A stretch of DNA of 64,000 nucleotides from an uncultured Bacteroidia bacterium (GCA_903907075.1 CAIVMQ010000111.1:51466-115465), one strand, 5' to 3'; shown: positions 37,201-47,196, counted from the stretch's first letter. Notes: generated by a model not told the origin, from the sequence alone. Numbers and translations: made by a program.

Positions 37201-40200
37201 CCTCTACCGACTTGGCACCCAGTGTCCGTCCCTTCTTATTTCGAATCCCAACCATTCCAACCTCCACCTGACTAAGATCAGGATTACCCTTGATTTTAAT
37301 TAAATTCTTATTCCCATTTACACCTGCGTGGATTTCCTCAAAAATATTGGCCAGGGTGATTTGCGATCCTGCCTTACGCATCTCGGTATTACGTTTTAAT
37401 TTTAACTCAACAAGGGTATCGAGAGGGATATAAACGCGGTTTGCTTCGGGCCACACCGCAAGCTGATCTTCAAGAATATTGGGATTATAATCACTGCGCG
37501 GGAGTGTCAGAGAGAGTGGAATTTCGTATTCGTAATAATTATACTGGAAATCAGATCCCAAACGCACAAACAGATAGAGATCATCATCTCGTAAGGATGT
37601 TCCGACCATTTTTTCGGCATGCACCTCGAGCTTGAGTGTCTTATACCTGCGCATATCGACCTGCATAGACTTGTAAGCACCACGAGCGTCACCGGGTTCC
37701 AGATCGGTAGCTCTTAAGACCATCGACTGCTCATTCAATTGGATAAGCTGTGGATTCGATGGGTCAATTGCTCGGCTTACACCCGGAGGAACGACATAAT
37801 TAATGGGTTTTCTATTACTATTCTCCTCCACATTAACAGCCGACACATCAAATTGGGTCGTGAGCTTTTTGGCACTATTATCCTCCGTAAGATCCTGATC
37901 GTACCTTCTCCAGTTGGCACGTACCAGATCGAGAGATGCAAATCGCATAACCACAGGTTTCTTCCACCCATTTAAAAACATTCGGATAAAACGTATTGAT
38001 CTAAAATCGCTAATCGACCCATACACTTTATCTGGTGAGCTTACCGGAATACGATATTGATACCAGGTAATCTGCGACTTGGCACCACTTAATAAGGTAA
38101 CATCCGACTTCTTGATATCAGCAATATAATTCTGTCCTATTGACATATTATTCCGATCGATTTTCAGATGATATTGATAATAGGCCTCGGTTTCATTTAA
38201 TGTGTTATCGTCATTAATATCTTCAACATCGGGTATCGAAGTTGCGGCGGTGGGGTAATTCTCGGGCGACTGAGCGGAGGTAGGGGAGTTTCCCTCATTT
38301 TGGGAATAATTTTTATACCGCTCCAGGACCGTTTTTTTCTCCTGATCATAATCGCGTCCACGGAAATAATGGTAATCATCACTCGAAGGATCTTTGTCCG
38401 CCTTTGCTATCGCCGAAGCATCAACAACGCCTGAAAGGGTATTCAGATAGCTGCTAAAAAAACTCTTCTCTTGCACTGAACTCAATCCATCAAGACCCAC
38501 ATCCTGATTAATACGCGCTTGAGGGGAATTATCGAATGCTTTAACCAATGACTGCTGTTTTGATACCCGTCCCCAAACAGTTTGGTCGGTAGTGGTCGTC
38601 GATCCATCGGCAGGTAACCCATGTTCAAATGATTTACGCCCATCACGTAAGATATCTTCTGATACATTTCCAAGATTAAAATAGAGATCACCTCCCGGAT
38701 TTGGGTTGTTAGTTGAGTCCATTGCAAAAGGGTCCATCAGCCAGAACTCGATATATTCGACATTGGCAGTTTCAAAATCGGATGTCTCGATCTTGCGCAT
38801 AATACCACCCCACCGATTTTCGGGTGTTCGTAAAAGGCCATTTTGATCAACACCGGCAGACTTATCGGTGGGCAATACATCATAATTATATGGGCCGCGC
38901 TCCGTAGGGTAATAGGCTAAATCAAGGGTTGGGATATTGGTTGGCTGACCAGCAGGGGTCTGCCGGTCAGGAAACAGCTCATATTGAAATACTTCACGGA
39001 TACGGTGGTCATCAAGTTTTTTATCCCCAATCAGATAATAGGGGGCAGTACTGCGCTGCATATACGGATCGATAATATACCAGGATAGATGGGCACGATT
39101 GTATCCATTCGACAGATCATTAATTAATTTACCTTCCGGGAATAACTCATTCAACTGAGGCGTGCTAGCCATCGTCCATCCGATAAATGATTTTAGGCTG
39201 ATGGGTGTTTTAGCCCCTTCAAAATCATCGATATAAACAGCACCCTCTTTGGTAATGGCTTTCGAATGACCTGGAAGCAATTTCGCATATTCGGCCTCTA
39301 CAGCAATCTTCGACTCTTCCGTGGTTTTGTGAAATGGCAATGAATTAACCAGCTTGGTAATCATTCCCGATGTGGTGGTATAGGTGCCATTGAGCCCCAG
39401 CATTAGGTTTGAGATAGGATCCTCACCATAATTAACTTTCTGATAAAGTGGCTGCTCATGGAGATACATGATGGTTGAACCAATGTTGAAATTTTTTGCA
39501 ATCTCATAATTCAGGTGAGTCCCAAGCATGGTTTTTTGCTGCATACTAAAAAGATCCTGGCTCTCTGTTGAGATCGAGATTGGTGTTCCCGATTCAAGCA
39601 AACCCTGATTGATAATCTTCACCTTACCCTGGGTGTAGTCAACCATAAAATCGACATCTTCCTGGAGCTGTCTACCGCCTGCCAGCACTTTCACCGATCC
39701 CCGGGCAATATTGATTGCATCGAGAGAGATTTCAGAATTTGAGGAGCCTTTATAGCTACCGATAAGTTTATATTTATTCTTCTCTGCATCTTGAATCGCC
39801 ACTGTTTTTGTATTGGCATAGAGGCTCTTAAAAACATACTTATTAATTGCAGCGGCATCGCCATTTAGCTGACGCTCGAGATTCGAACCAAACGGTTCAA
39901 TAACGGGAAATATTATACGGCCGCGCTGTGAATTAATCGTGATTCGCTCCATAAAATCAAAAACACCATCGGCATAAGGGTCCAGTTGTTTATTTAAATG
40001 GTCGAGGTTCATCACGCCGAGGAGTATTTTCTCTTTGAGCGCGCCATCAGGGAGATAAGTCATATTTATCCCCGCGGCATCATTTCGATAGAACACATCC
40101 ATTTTAAATTCATCGGCTGACACCCTTTGGCTGTTGATGTTATAGATGTTTTTCATCATCAGCGACCAGTTTTTGAATACCGGGTTTAGATTTGTCCCTT

Positions 40201-41755
40201 TAAGGAGTTTTAACATCAGGGTTTGTGGTGCAGCTATCCCATCTGTAGAGAATTCCCCGACCTGAAATTTTTGGCCATTGGCAGTATATTGATAGGCAAC
40301 GGCAAGAATCTCATCAGTATTTAAGGCCTGCACCAACGAGATATATCCCAATTGACGATTAACAGTATATTCGGTGGAGTCTAATTTTCGGGCATTTTCC
40401 ATCTTTTCATAGTCGCGGCCTCCGACAAAATCACGCATTGCCAGCGGATTTAAGGCCTGTGTAATACCTGATATTGATCGGACGCCCGGATAATTAGCAT
40501 TCAACTCTTTGTAGATTCCATTTATATCATTCCCAGGATAGGTATTAAAAGGAAATGAGAGGCCAGGAGTATCTTCAAAGCCCGGAATGCTTTGGTTCTG
40601 CCGGTTATTTCCTCGCTCTCCGAGGTCCATGAGGGCCAAAATATTTCGAGATTCCTGAAACCTGCTTGATTTATTGGTCACCCAAACCTCAATTTTATTT
40701 ATCGTCACTGAAGATCTGATTATAGGAAGCTCCTGAAGTGCTTTATCATAATTTTCATAAAAGAAGTGGCCCAACAAGAAGTGTCGGTTGGCATCATAAT
40801 CGGTGGCATTTACCTCAAACTTTGATTTTGAAGCCCCTCCTTCAGTGCTGATCACTTTGGTCTCCCCTTTTTGTTGGGAGAAGACGGTAGAGACCGATAA
40901 TTTCCCGAATTGGAGATCTGTTTTTATCCCAAAGAGATTCGTGCCACCCCTAATCAGTGTTCCCGATAGCGGCATAGAGACATTTCCAGCCTCCACATTT
41001 TTCACAATATCATCTTCGTTACCTCCGAAATTAAGCTTGATTTTATTTTCGAAGTCGAAGGTAGCATCGGTATTGTAGTTAAACCTCATCTTTAGACGTT
41101 CACCTATCTGACCATCGAGATTCACATTAATCTTCTCAGAAAAATCGAATGTAGTATAGCGTTGCATCCTGACGGGAATTGAGGGGTTTTCAATTCGACT
41201 TGACTTAACACCCAGTGTCATCTCTACATATCCTTGAGGCTTGATATTAACGACATTAGAGCCAAATACTTTACTAAATGCTTCGCTATTGATTCGGAAT
41301 TGAGGTATCAGCTGTGACTTTTGTTCGAGCGTATTTTGTGATATTCGATCACGCCAATATTTATCAATTGATTCGTGCAGGTCATTTTTAAGGAAATCAC
41401 CGCGACGCATAGAAACCGGAAGGCGGTAATTCATCGTCCCAATTTTTTCGGAGATCAGGTAATCGCCGGAAACAGGATCATATTCGATGATGGTGTGAAT
41501 ATTAGAGGGTTTTTTCAGGTAGAGTGCCGAAGAATCGGGAGCCGTTGGTTTAGCAAAGAGGCTCTGGTCTTTAAATGGGTATGGAAGGGTTCCAATAGTA
41601 TCTTGTGCGACAGAGTCAGGTACTGCACGTTGATCGACGAATAAAGCTTCCCTGCTTGATCGATCTCCTCCTGACCGGTCAATCGAATTGCCGGTTAATG
41701 AGGAAATAATCAACAAGGACAAAACTACACCCGTATTTAAGAGGACACGTCGCAA
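34256..41755 (-). CDS. sprA: SprA/Sov type IX secretion translocon
   Basis: Giant outer-membrane barrel that forms the type IX secretion conduit (SprA in Flavobacterium, Sov in Porphyromonas). The 2499-residue length fits. A signal peptide (RRVLLNTGVVLSLLIISSLT) is followed by characteristic segments such as GYVEMTLGVKSSRIENPSIP, TTFDFSEKINVNLDGQIGER and RGGTNLFGIKTDLQFGKLSV, with repeated barrel-strand patterns and a terminal FGVSFRFTLTQ. No in-frame ATG exists near the start: the only plausible codon is TTG at 41753-41755, nine bases after the ruvA stop and in the same frame as ruvA. It ends the probable pdxA-ruvA-sprA unit. It would export proteins carrying type IX C-terminal signals. Confidence 0.96.
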   Translation of the reverse strand: MRRVLLNTGVVLSLLIISSLTGNSIDRSGGDRSSREALFVDQRAVPDSVAQDTIGTLPYPFKDQSLFAKPTAPDSSALYLKKPSNIHTIIEYDPVSGDYLISEKIGTMNYRLPVSMRRGDFLKNDLHESIDKYWRDRISQNTLEQKSQLIPQFRINSEAFSKVFGSNVVNIKPQGYVEMTLGVKSSRIENPSIPVRMQRYTTFDFSEKINVNLDGQIGERLKMRFNYNTDATFDFENKIKLNFGGNEDDIVKNVEAGNVSMPLSGTLIRGGTNLFGIKTDLQFGKLSVSTVFSQQKGETKVISTEGGASKSKFEVNATDYDANRHFLLGHFFYENYDKALQELPIIRSSVTINKIEVWVTNKSSRFQESRNILALMDLGERGNNRQNQSIPGFEDTPGLSFPFNTYPGNDINGIYKELNANYPGVRSISGITQALNPLAMRDFVGGRDYEKMENARKLDSTEYTVNRQLGYISLVQALNTDEILAVAYQYTANGQKFQVGEFSTDGIAAPQTLMLKLLKGTNLNPVFKNWSLMMKNIYNINSQRVSADEFKMDVFYRNDAAGINMTYLPDGALKEKILLGVMNLDHLNKQLDPYADGVFDFMERITINSQRGRIIFPVIEPFGSNLERQLNGDAAAINKYVFKSLYANTKTVAIQDAEKNKYKLIGSYKGSSNSEISLDAINIARGSVKVLAGGRQLQEDVDFMVDYTQGKVKIINQGLLESGTPISISTESQDLFSMQQKTMLGTHLNYEIAKNFNIGSTIMYLHEQPLYQKVNYGEDPISNLMLGLNGTYTTTSGMITKLVNSLPFHKTTEESKIAVEAEYAKLLPGHSKAITKEGAVYIDDFEGAKTPISLKSFIGWTMASTPQLNELFPEGKLINDLSNGYNRAHLSWYIIDPYMQRSTAPYYLIGDKKLDDHRIREVFQYELFPDRQTPAGQPTNIPTLDLAYYPTERGPYNYDVLPTDKSAGVDQNGLLRTPENRWGGIMRKIETSDFETANVEYIEFWLMDPFAMDSTNNPNPGGDLYFNLGNVSEDILRDGRKSFEHGLPADGSTTTTDQTVWGRVSKQQSLVKAFDNSPQARINQDVGLDGLSSVQEKSFFSSYLNTLSGVVDASAIAKADKDPSSDDYHYFRGRDYDQEKKTVLERYKNYSQNEGNSPTSAQSPENYPTAATSIPDVEDINDDNTLNETEAYYQYHLKIDRNNMSIGQNYIADIKKSDVTLLSGAKSQITWYQYRIPVSSPDKVYGSISDFRSIRFIRMFLNGWKKPVVMRFASLDLVRANWRRYDQDLTEDNSAKKLTTQFDVSAVNVEENSNRKPINYVVPPGVSRAIDPSNPQLIQLNEQSMVLRATDLEPGDARGAYKSMQVDMRRYKTLKLEVHAEKMVGTSLRDDDLYLFVRLGSDFQYNYYEYEIPLSLTLPRSDYNPNILEDQLAVWPEANRVYIPLDTLVELKLKRNTEMRKAGSQITLANIFEEIHAGVNGNKNLIKIKGNPDLSQVEVGMVGIRNKKGRTLGAKSVEVWVNELRLTQFDEKGGWAAIGRVSGNLADLGTYSFAGKVTTSGFGSIDSKMGQRTKTDSKEYDFSANLELGKFFNPESGVRIPLYVGVSKSVATPEYSPLDKDVKMSDALANAGSAHMRDSIKRIAETFLERRSINLTNVQIDKPNSSGKPKFYDLSNFTLTYAHNMFAQGDITTLQNQTKNTRMLFNYNFVTRPVSFDPFKNVKFLKSPKLALLRDFNLNFIPSQISFRSDLNRINSTVQYRDITNPTFVLPKSYLNDFNWNRYFDFRYDLTRGLKIDFSAQNTSRIDEPLGAMDKNLPGYQARRDTIWQNILDGGRNTHYRHNWNISYSIPISKLPLLDWASSSIIYRAGYEWDVAPLTRTTNVLGNNISNSSAAQLSGQADFIRLYNRVPYLKRINQKYGEFSRGRREALSKKGQAAPLSTVALSKFKDAKVVLKKKVAQSIFHKLGTTNVTVRATDEKGKVINGITKVINENRIIFTPDEDCLKAVVEVTGSKDKNAKFNFKPDEYIARFLMMLYNVTVSYSQNGGTGLYGYLPGSNFMGSSNYEMDNGSKTLAPGIPFIFGQQNANFGEQAAQKGWISTDTILNKPFMLSQNTRFNIRAKLVPMPDLKIDLIANQSFSNNSSEFLIYDDQRGWGGYNKMMNGNYSMTIVSIGSSFESLGKSVAQDSKVWNKFTQNREVIARRLDQSRVSNPAYGYAPGQFDPQTNFPLGYGPSSQQVLIPAFLAAYAGISAEKVPLTPFPSAKFMLPNWRIQYSGMVSKIPGLKDIMKSMSIMHDYKSTYNIGSYISNLDYSPDNDGYSYVRDAQNNFLANYDIATININETFNPLFDVDITWLNNLTSRFEYRKSRNIMLSLTNNQAMELYNNEASLGFGYRFENSKIFVKTKTSQRMFSNDLNVRMDLTYGKNKTVLRQLIEENNQTTAGQENFSVKFSADYSLSQAFIVRLFYDRLVNSPFVSNSYRTTNSNFGVSFRFTLTQ

Positions 41756-41764
41756 TATATTAGA

Positions 41765-42346
41765 TTAAAAACTTTTCAATGCAATCTTAAGCAACTGTTC
41801 TACTGTCAGATCGGGTTTCGATGCCAGGATTTGGTCTAACGAATTCTCAACTGCTTTTTTATTGAACCCAAGCATCTCGAGGGCACTTAACGCTTCATTA
41901 CGAACAACAGAATTGCCCGATTTAAAGATCTTATCTGAAGCAAACCCTTTGCCTACTTTATCTTTTAAGTCAATAATAACCCGTTGGGCTGTTTTAGCTC
42001 CGATTCCCTTTATCCCTTTCAGAAGATTAACGTTATCGGTTAAAATAGCCTCAGTAAGATCATCGGGTAAATAGGAAGAGAGCATCATAATCGCTATTGC
42101 TGCACCAATGCCATTTACGGAGATTAGTAATCTGAAAAAATCGCGCTCCTCCTGATCCGAGAATCCATACAACAGATGGGCATCCTCACGTACTACCTGA
42201 TGGAGGAATAATTTACTTTGTTCATTTCCTTTTATCCGGGAGTAGGTATTGACAGAGATGTGCAAAAAGTATGCCAACCCACCCGCTTCGACGACAACCC
42301 CGGCGGGAGTCAATCCCGAAATTGTCCCTTTGATATATTCGTACAT
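41765..42346 (-). CDS. ruvA: Holliday junction branch migration protein RuvA
   Basis: DNA-binding subunit of the RuvAB branch-migration complex, 193 residues. Domain I is the OB fold (MYEYIKGTISGLTPAGVVVE), domain II has the helix-hairpin-helix motifs (ISVNGIGAAIAIMMLS and LKGIKGIGAKTAQRVIIDLK), and domain III, which contacts RuvB, closes the chain (ALSALEMLGFNKKAVENSL). It lies 29 bases downstream of pdxA and 9 bases upstream of sprA on the same strand. From memory, ruvA next to sprA is a recurring order in Bacteroidota. ruvB and ruvC are not in the window. Confidence 0.96.
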   Translation of the reverse strand: MYEYIKGTISGLTPAGVVVEAGGLAYFLHISVNTYSRIKGNEQSKLFLHQVVREDAHLLYGFSDQEERDFFRLLISVNGIGAAIAIMMLSSYLPDDLTEAILTDNVNLLKGIKGIGAKTAQRVIIDLKDKVGKGFASDKIFKSGNSVVRNEALSALEMLGFNKKAVENSLDQILASKPDLTVEQLLKIALKSF

Positions 42347-42375
42347 AAAATTTCGTTAAAAGATTCGCGATTCAG

Positions 42376-43437
42376 CTATTCCCCACCAGATCGATCGATA
42401 TCATGACGTTGCAACGGATTTTTCGAAAGCTGGCTATACCGCTTTCTATTTTCAAATAAATCGATTGCCAAGTAGAGCGCATTGCGAAACGACTCTTCAG
42501 AAGCTGTCCCTGCACCGGCGATATCGTATGCTGTTCCATGGCCGGGAGAAGTTCTGATAATTGGCAACCCTGCCGTATAATTTACCCCGACATCAAAGGA
42601 GATCGTTTTAAACGGAATTAAACCTTGATCGTGATACATCGCCAGCGTGGCATCAAATTTTTTGAAATCCCCCGCACCAAAGAATCCGTCAGCAGGATAA
42701 GGACCCAGAGCAATAATCCCTTCGTCGTTTGCCTTTTTGATTGCGGGGGCGATAATTTGCTCCTCCTCATCCCCGATTACACCTCCATCTCCAGCGTGCG
42801 GGTTCAGTCCCAACACGGCAATACGAGGTTTACGGATTGAGAAATCTTCGAGCAATGTTTTATGAAGAACCCTTAGATTATTTAAAATATTCTCCTTTGT
42901 TATTGATGCAGCAACCTGACTGATAGGAATATGGCCTGTTACCACGCCAATCTTAAGCGTATCACTGATCATCAGCATCACATAATTTTTTTCGCCAAAC
43001 TCTTTGGCGAAATATTCGGTGTGACCGGGGAAATTAAAATTCTCCCCCTGAATATTCTCTTTGTTGATCGGAGCGGTAACGATTGCATCGATATCTCCGG
43101 CTTTAAGATCACGCACAGCAGCTTCAAGAGCAGCCACTGCAGCTTCTCCAGCTATTTTGGTAGATTTTCCTAATTCAACACGGATCTCTTCGCTTACACA
43201 ATTGATAATATTGGGCCTCTTTGGATTTGCCTCTTTAGCAGAATTAATGGTATTAAAGGTAAAAATTTCATTGTCCATAGCCTTTCGGTAATAGGCCGCA
43301 ACTTTTGATGAACCATAAACAACAGGGGTACACATCTCTAAAATACGACTATCCGCTAATGCCTTTATAATTATCTCATATCCAATGCCATTAATATCTC
43401 CGTGGGTGATTCCCACTCTAATTTTATGTTGCTCCAT
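42376..43437 (-). CDS. pdxA: 4-hydroxythreonine-4-phosphate dehydrogenase
   Basis: NAD-dependent enzyme of the DXP-dependent pyridoxal phosphate pathway, 353 residues. The start VGITHGDINGIGYEIIIKAL is diagnostic, and the metal-binding His residues appear in FPGHTEYFAKEFG, MYHDQGLIPFKTISF and RTSPGHGTAYDIAG. IVTAPINKENIQGE is also typical. It is the first gene of the probable pdxA-ruvA-sprA transcript. On its strand TATATTTG occurs at 43490-43497, 53 bases upstream, a likely -7 element without a clear -33. Terephthalate-dihydrodiol dehydrogenases share the fold but the context favours vitamin B6 synthesis. Confidence 0.95.
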   Translation of the reverse strand: MEQHKIRVGITHGDINGIGYEIIIKALADSRILEMCTPVVYGSSKVAAYYRKAMDNEIFTFNTINSAKEANPKRPNIINCVSEEIRVELGKSTKIAGEAAVAALEAAVRDLKAGDIDAIVTAPINKENIQGENFNFPGHTEYFAKEFGEKNYVMLMISDTLKIGVVTGHIPISQVAASITKENILNNLRVLHKTLLEDFSIRKPRIAVLGLNPHAGDGGVIGDEEEQIIAPAIKKANDEGIIALGPYPADGFFGAGDFKKFDATLAMYHDQGLIPFKTISFDVGVNYTAGLPIIRTSPGHGTAYDIAGAGTASEESFRNALYLAIDLFENRKRYSQLSKNPLQRHDIDRSGGE

Positions 43438-43489
43438 TCCAGCTCTTTTATAAGTTATTTAACAACCCGAATCTCTGCGGTTGACTTGT

Positions 43490-43497
43490 CAAATATA
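43490..43497 (-). promoter_or_regulatory. -7 element for the pdxA-ruvA-sprA unit
   Basis: TATATTTG on the minus strand, exact TAnnTTTG, 53 bases before the pdxA ATG. No TTG at the proper -33 distance. Confidence 0.4.
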
Positions 43498-43606
43498 AGG
43501 TTTTAATTTGATAAATTAGACCGTAACTAATTGCCTCAGCTATGGTGAGGGTCACGGAAAGGATAGCTTGTATGGCGTTTTCTTTTAGATTACACAGCAA
43601 TCTCTC

Positions 43607-45037
43607 TCATGCTAAATGGGTTATGAAATCAACGAGTAATCTTACCCCTGTTCCTGTGCCACCTTTGGGACGATAGTGGTCAGCAGTATTTAGGAATGCC
43701 GGGCCGGCGATATCGAGATGAATCCAGGGATAATCGACAAAATGCTCAAGGAATTTTCCGGCTGTTATTGCGCCTGCTTCACGCGAGCCTATATTTTTTA
43801 AATCGGCAATATCCGATTTAATAGATTCGCCATATTCATCCCACAACGGAAATTCGACAACTCGCTCATATACATTATCTCCAGACTGTTTGAGTGCACG
43901 AAAAGTAACCTCATCGGCATTTCCCATCCCTACAATACCTTGATGACCGATTGCCATCGCTGCAGAACCGGTAAGTGTCGCCACATCAATTGCTAATTGA
44001 GGTTGAAACAGTTTTGCATAACTCAGCGCATCGGCTAAGATCAGCCTCCCTTCGGCATCGGTATTTAGCACCTCAACACTTGTTCTGCTATGCATAACAA
44101 TTACATCTCCAGGAGCATAAGCATTTCCATCTGGTCTATTATCAGTAGAAGGAACCAGAGCAATAAGCCGAACGGGCAGCTTGCATTTTGCAGCATAGTA
44201 CATTACTGCTGCAACAACGGCCCCACCAGCCATATCACATTTCATGGCATCCATCGAATCTTTGGTAGGTTTTAAACTCAGACCGCCAGTGTCGTAAACA
44301 ACCCCTTTCCCAACCAAAACGATCGGTTTACTGTTTTTGGCATTAGCTGGTTCCCATTTGAGGACCGAAAAAGTTGGGGGGTCGATACTTCCCTGATTAA
44401 CAGCGAGTAATCCACCCATTTTCAGCGCCTTGATCTTATCCATTTGAAAGATCTCGGTCTCAAAACCGGCCGCGATTCCCATTGCCTCAAAAATAGCCCC
44501 AAGTTGTACTGAATTCAAATGAGAAGCTGGCTCATTAACAAGATCACGGGCCATAAAAACAGCCTCCATTAATGTTGTCAACTCTAGAATTCGAATCTGC
44601 GAAAACGCTGATCCAACGAAGTTAATCTGACTAAGATTCCAGTTTTTTTCTTCTTTCTTGGACCGGTATTTGAGGAACTGATAGCTTCCCAGGGTGATCC
44701 CCTCTGCCAAGGCAATCGCGGCTTCATCCTGATCTGAAATACCTATCAGATCGAGTTGGGTGCTATTTTCCTTGCGCAGCATTGCACAAAGCTCATTCCC
44801 TCGCTTGCGACACTGCTCGAGAAAGGCACTATTACTGTTCCATTTTTCACATAATGCGAATATAATCAATTCATTATATCTATTAATCAAAACCAGATTA
44901 TTTTCTTTTAACTGATTTGTAAGGTAGATCTGTTCAACGTCGCTTAATAGCATTTGGGGGGTAAAATTCCGGTCGTGAATCAGACAGACCTTGGTGAAAT
45001 TTTGCACTTCTGAACGTATTGAAAAAGTAATCTTCAT
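43607..45037 (-). CDS. Leucyl aminopeptidase (M17)
   Basis: Cytoplasmic M17 aminopeptidase with a two-metal centre, 476 residues from the ATG at 45037 (MKITFSIRSEVQNF); the frame is open 18 codons further up, with no better start. The variable N-domain is followed by the catalytic domain: VGKGVVYDTGGLSLKP with the metal Lys, the signature NTDAEGRLILADALSYAK carrying Asp, Glu and Arg, and DVATLTGSAAMAIG. The C-terminus has WIHLDIAGPAF and GGTGTGVRLLVDF. It releases N-terminal residues from peptides. It is divergent from speA and ends 170 bases before the pdxA start. Confidence 0.94.
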   Translation of the reverse strand: MKITFSIRSEVQNFTKVCLIHDRNFTPQMLLSDVEQIYLTNQLKENNLVLINRYNELIIFALCEKWNSNSAFLEQCRKRGNELCAMLRKENSTQLDLIGISDQDEAAIALAEGITLGSYQFLKYRSKKEEKNWNLSQINFVGSAFSQIRILELTTLMEAVFMARDLVNEPASHLNSVQLGAIFEAMGIAAGFETEIFQMDKIKALKMGGLLAVNQGSIDPPTFSVLKWEPANAKNSKPIVLVGKGVVYDTGGLSLKPTKDSMDAMKCDMAGGAVVAAVMYYAAKCKLPVRLIALVPSTDNRPDGNAYAPGDVIVMHSRTSVEVLNTDAEGRLILADALSYAKLFQPQLAIDVATLTGSAAMAIGHQGIVGMGNADEVTFRALKQSGDNVYERVVEFPLWDEYGESIKSDIADLKNIGSREAGAITAGKFLEHFVDYPWIHLDIAGPAFLNTADHYRPKGGTGTGVRLLVDFITHLA

Positions 45038-45303
45038 AGTCGTGTGGATCAATTTTAAACCTCTTGGTTCTTGCAATTTTTGAATATCCAAAATTACTAC
45101 CTTTATCGCAAATTCGGGGTATTTTTAAAATTTGATAGGAGAACCTCGTATAATTAGGAAAATAGCTACTTTCGTTGCGTAAAGTTCGTCTGGTTACGGA
45201 AGGCTAAGCACTTCAAAAATTGACCTTTACAAGGTCTTTTTTAGAAGAATTTAATGATATAATAGATTACATATCTGGTATTTACCAAATAAAAGGTTCA
45301 TTA

Positions 45304-47196
45304 ATGAGGAAATGGCGTATCGAAGACTCGGCAGAGTTATACAACATCAACGGATGGGGAATTAATTATTTTTCGATCAATGATAAAGGGCATGTTGTAG
45401 TAACACCACGTAAAAACGGGGTTGAGGTTGACCTCAAAGAGTTGGTTGAAGAACTTTCATTAAGAGATGTATCGGCACCTATGTTGATACGGTTTCCAGA
45501 TATTCTGGATAGTCGGATTGAGAAAATGGCCAGCTGTTTTAAGATTGCTTCAGAAGAGTATGTCTATAAAGCCCAGAACTTTATTATCTATCCCATTAAG
45601 GTGAACCAGATGCGTCCTGTTGTGGAGGAGATTGTAAGCCATGGCAAGAAGTTTAATATTGGTCTTGAGGCCGGCTCAAAGCCCGAGCTACATGCTGTAA
45701 TTGCTATTAATACCGACAATGATTCGCTCATTATCTGCAACGGTTATAAAGATGATGCCTACATCGAGCTTGCGTTGCTGGCTCAAAAGATGGGTCGTCG
45801 GATCTTTCTGGTTGTTGAAAAGCTAAGTGAGCTTAAGCTGATCATCAAAATTGCCAAGCAGTTTAAGATCAGACCGAACCTTGGAATCAGAATAAAATTA
45901 GCCAGTTCAGGGAGCGGTAAATGGGAAGATTCGGGCGGAGACGTAAGTAAATTCGGCCTCACTTCGAGTGAGCTACTTGAGGCATTAGATATCTTGGAAA
46001 AAAATAAGATGAAAGATTGCCTTCATCTGGTCCATTTCCATATCGGTAGTCAGGTTAATAAAATTCGCAGGATAAAAATTGCGATCCGTGAGGCATCACA
46101 ATTTTATGTTCAGCTTCATCACAATGGGTATAACATCAGTTTTGTTGATATCGGAGGCGGTTTAGGAGTCGATTATGATGGCACCCGTTCATCCAATAGT
46201 GAAAGCAGTGTTAATTACAGCATTCAGGAGTATGTAAATGATGTAATCTCTACCATGGTAGATGTGAGTGACAAGAATAATCTTCCTCATCCCAATATTA
46301 TTACCGAATCGGGGAGATCGCTCACGGCCCACCATTCGGTATTAATTTTTGAGGTCCTTGAGGCTACCAGTTTGCCAATATGGGCCGAGGAGGAAGAGAT
46401 CGATGCGAATGATCATGAACTTCTTAAGGAGCTTTATTCGTTATGGAACACGCTGAATCAGACTAGAATGCACGAGACATGGCACGATGCACAGCAGATC
46501 CGCGAGGAGACTCTCGACCGCTTTAGTCTAGGGCTTTTGGATCTTCAGACTCGAGCCAAAATCGAGCGGTTGTTTTGGTCAATCGCTAAAGAGGTGCAAC
46601 AAATGACAAATGGGTTAAAGCATGTCTCCGAAGAGTTGCTCAATCTTCCGAAATTACTCTCTGATAAATATTTCTGTAATTTCTCCCTCTTTCAGTCTTT
46701 ACCCGACTCATGGGCTATCGACCAGATATTTCCTATTATTCCGATTCAGCGCCTCGATGAGAAACCCGATCGTTCAGCAACACTTCAAGATATTACGTGC
46801 GATTCAGATGGAAAAATTGACAACTTTATCTCTACACGTAACCTCTCCTATTACCTTCCTGTCCATTCCATGAAGGCAAAAGAGCCCTATTTTATTGGCG
46901 TATTTCTCGTAGGCGCGTATCAGGAAATTTTGGGTGATTTACATAATCTTTTCGGTGACACCAATGCTGTACACGTATCAGTTGATGACAAAGGGTATCG
47001 TATAGACCAGATTATTGATGGAGAAACGGTGGCTGAAGTTCTTGAATATGTGCAGTATAATCCTAAAAAATTAGTCCGCACTGTTGAAACATGGGTAACC
47101 TCATCGGTAAAATCGGGTATTATTACCACCGAAGAGGGGAAAGAATTTCTTTCGAATTACCGTTCCGGATTATACGGCTATACCTATCTTGAATAG
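45304..47196 (+). CDS. speA: Biosynthetic arginine decarboxylase
   Basis: PLP-dependent enzyme converting arginine to agmatine for polyamine synthesis, 630 residues from the ATG at 45304 (MRKWRIEDSAELYNINGWG). A longer frame begins at a TTG at 45220, but the ATG start gives the typical length. The fold type III PLP domain has the Schiff-base Lys in FIIYPIKVNQMRPVV, then IGLEAGSKPELHAV, FHIGSQVNK and VDIGGGLGVDYDG. A C-terminal region has LPVHSMKAKEPYFIGVFLVG. It stands alone, without agmatine deiminase or speB. Its upstream region has no exact -7 match. Confidence 0.95.
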   Translation: MRKWRIEDSAELYNINGWGINYFSINDKGHVVVTPRKNGVEVDLKELVEELSLRDVSAPMLIRFPDILDSRIEKMASCFKIASEEYVYKAQNFIIYPIKVNQMRPVVEEIVSHGKKFNIGLEAGSKPELHAVIAINTDNDSLIICNGYKDDAYIELALLAQKMGRRIFLVVEKLSELKLIIKIAKQFKIRPNLGIRIKLASSGSGKWEDSGGDVSKFGLTSSELLEALDILEKNKMKDCLHLVHFHIGSQVNKIRRIKIAIREASQFYVQLHHNGYNISFVDIGGGLGVDYDGTRSSNSESSVNYSIQEYVNDVISTMVDVSDKNNLPHPNIITESGRSLTAHHSVLIFEVLEATSLPIWAEEEEIDANDHELLKELYSLWNTLNQTRMHETWHDAQQIREETLDRFSLGLLDLQTRAKIERLFWSIAKEVQQMTNGLKHVSEELLNLPKLLSDKYFCNFSLFQSLPDSWAIDQIFPIIPIQRLDEKPDRSATLQDITCDSDGKIDNFISTRNLSYYLPVHSMKAKEPYFIGVFLVGAYQEILGDLHNLFGDTNAVHVSVDDKGYRIDQIIDGETVAEVLEYVQYNPKKLVRTVETWVTSSVKSGIITTEEGKEFLSNYRSGLYGYTYLE

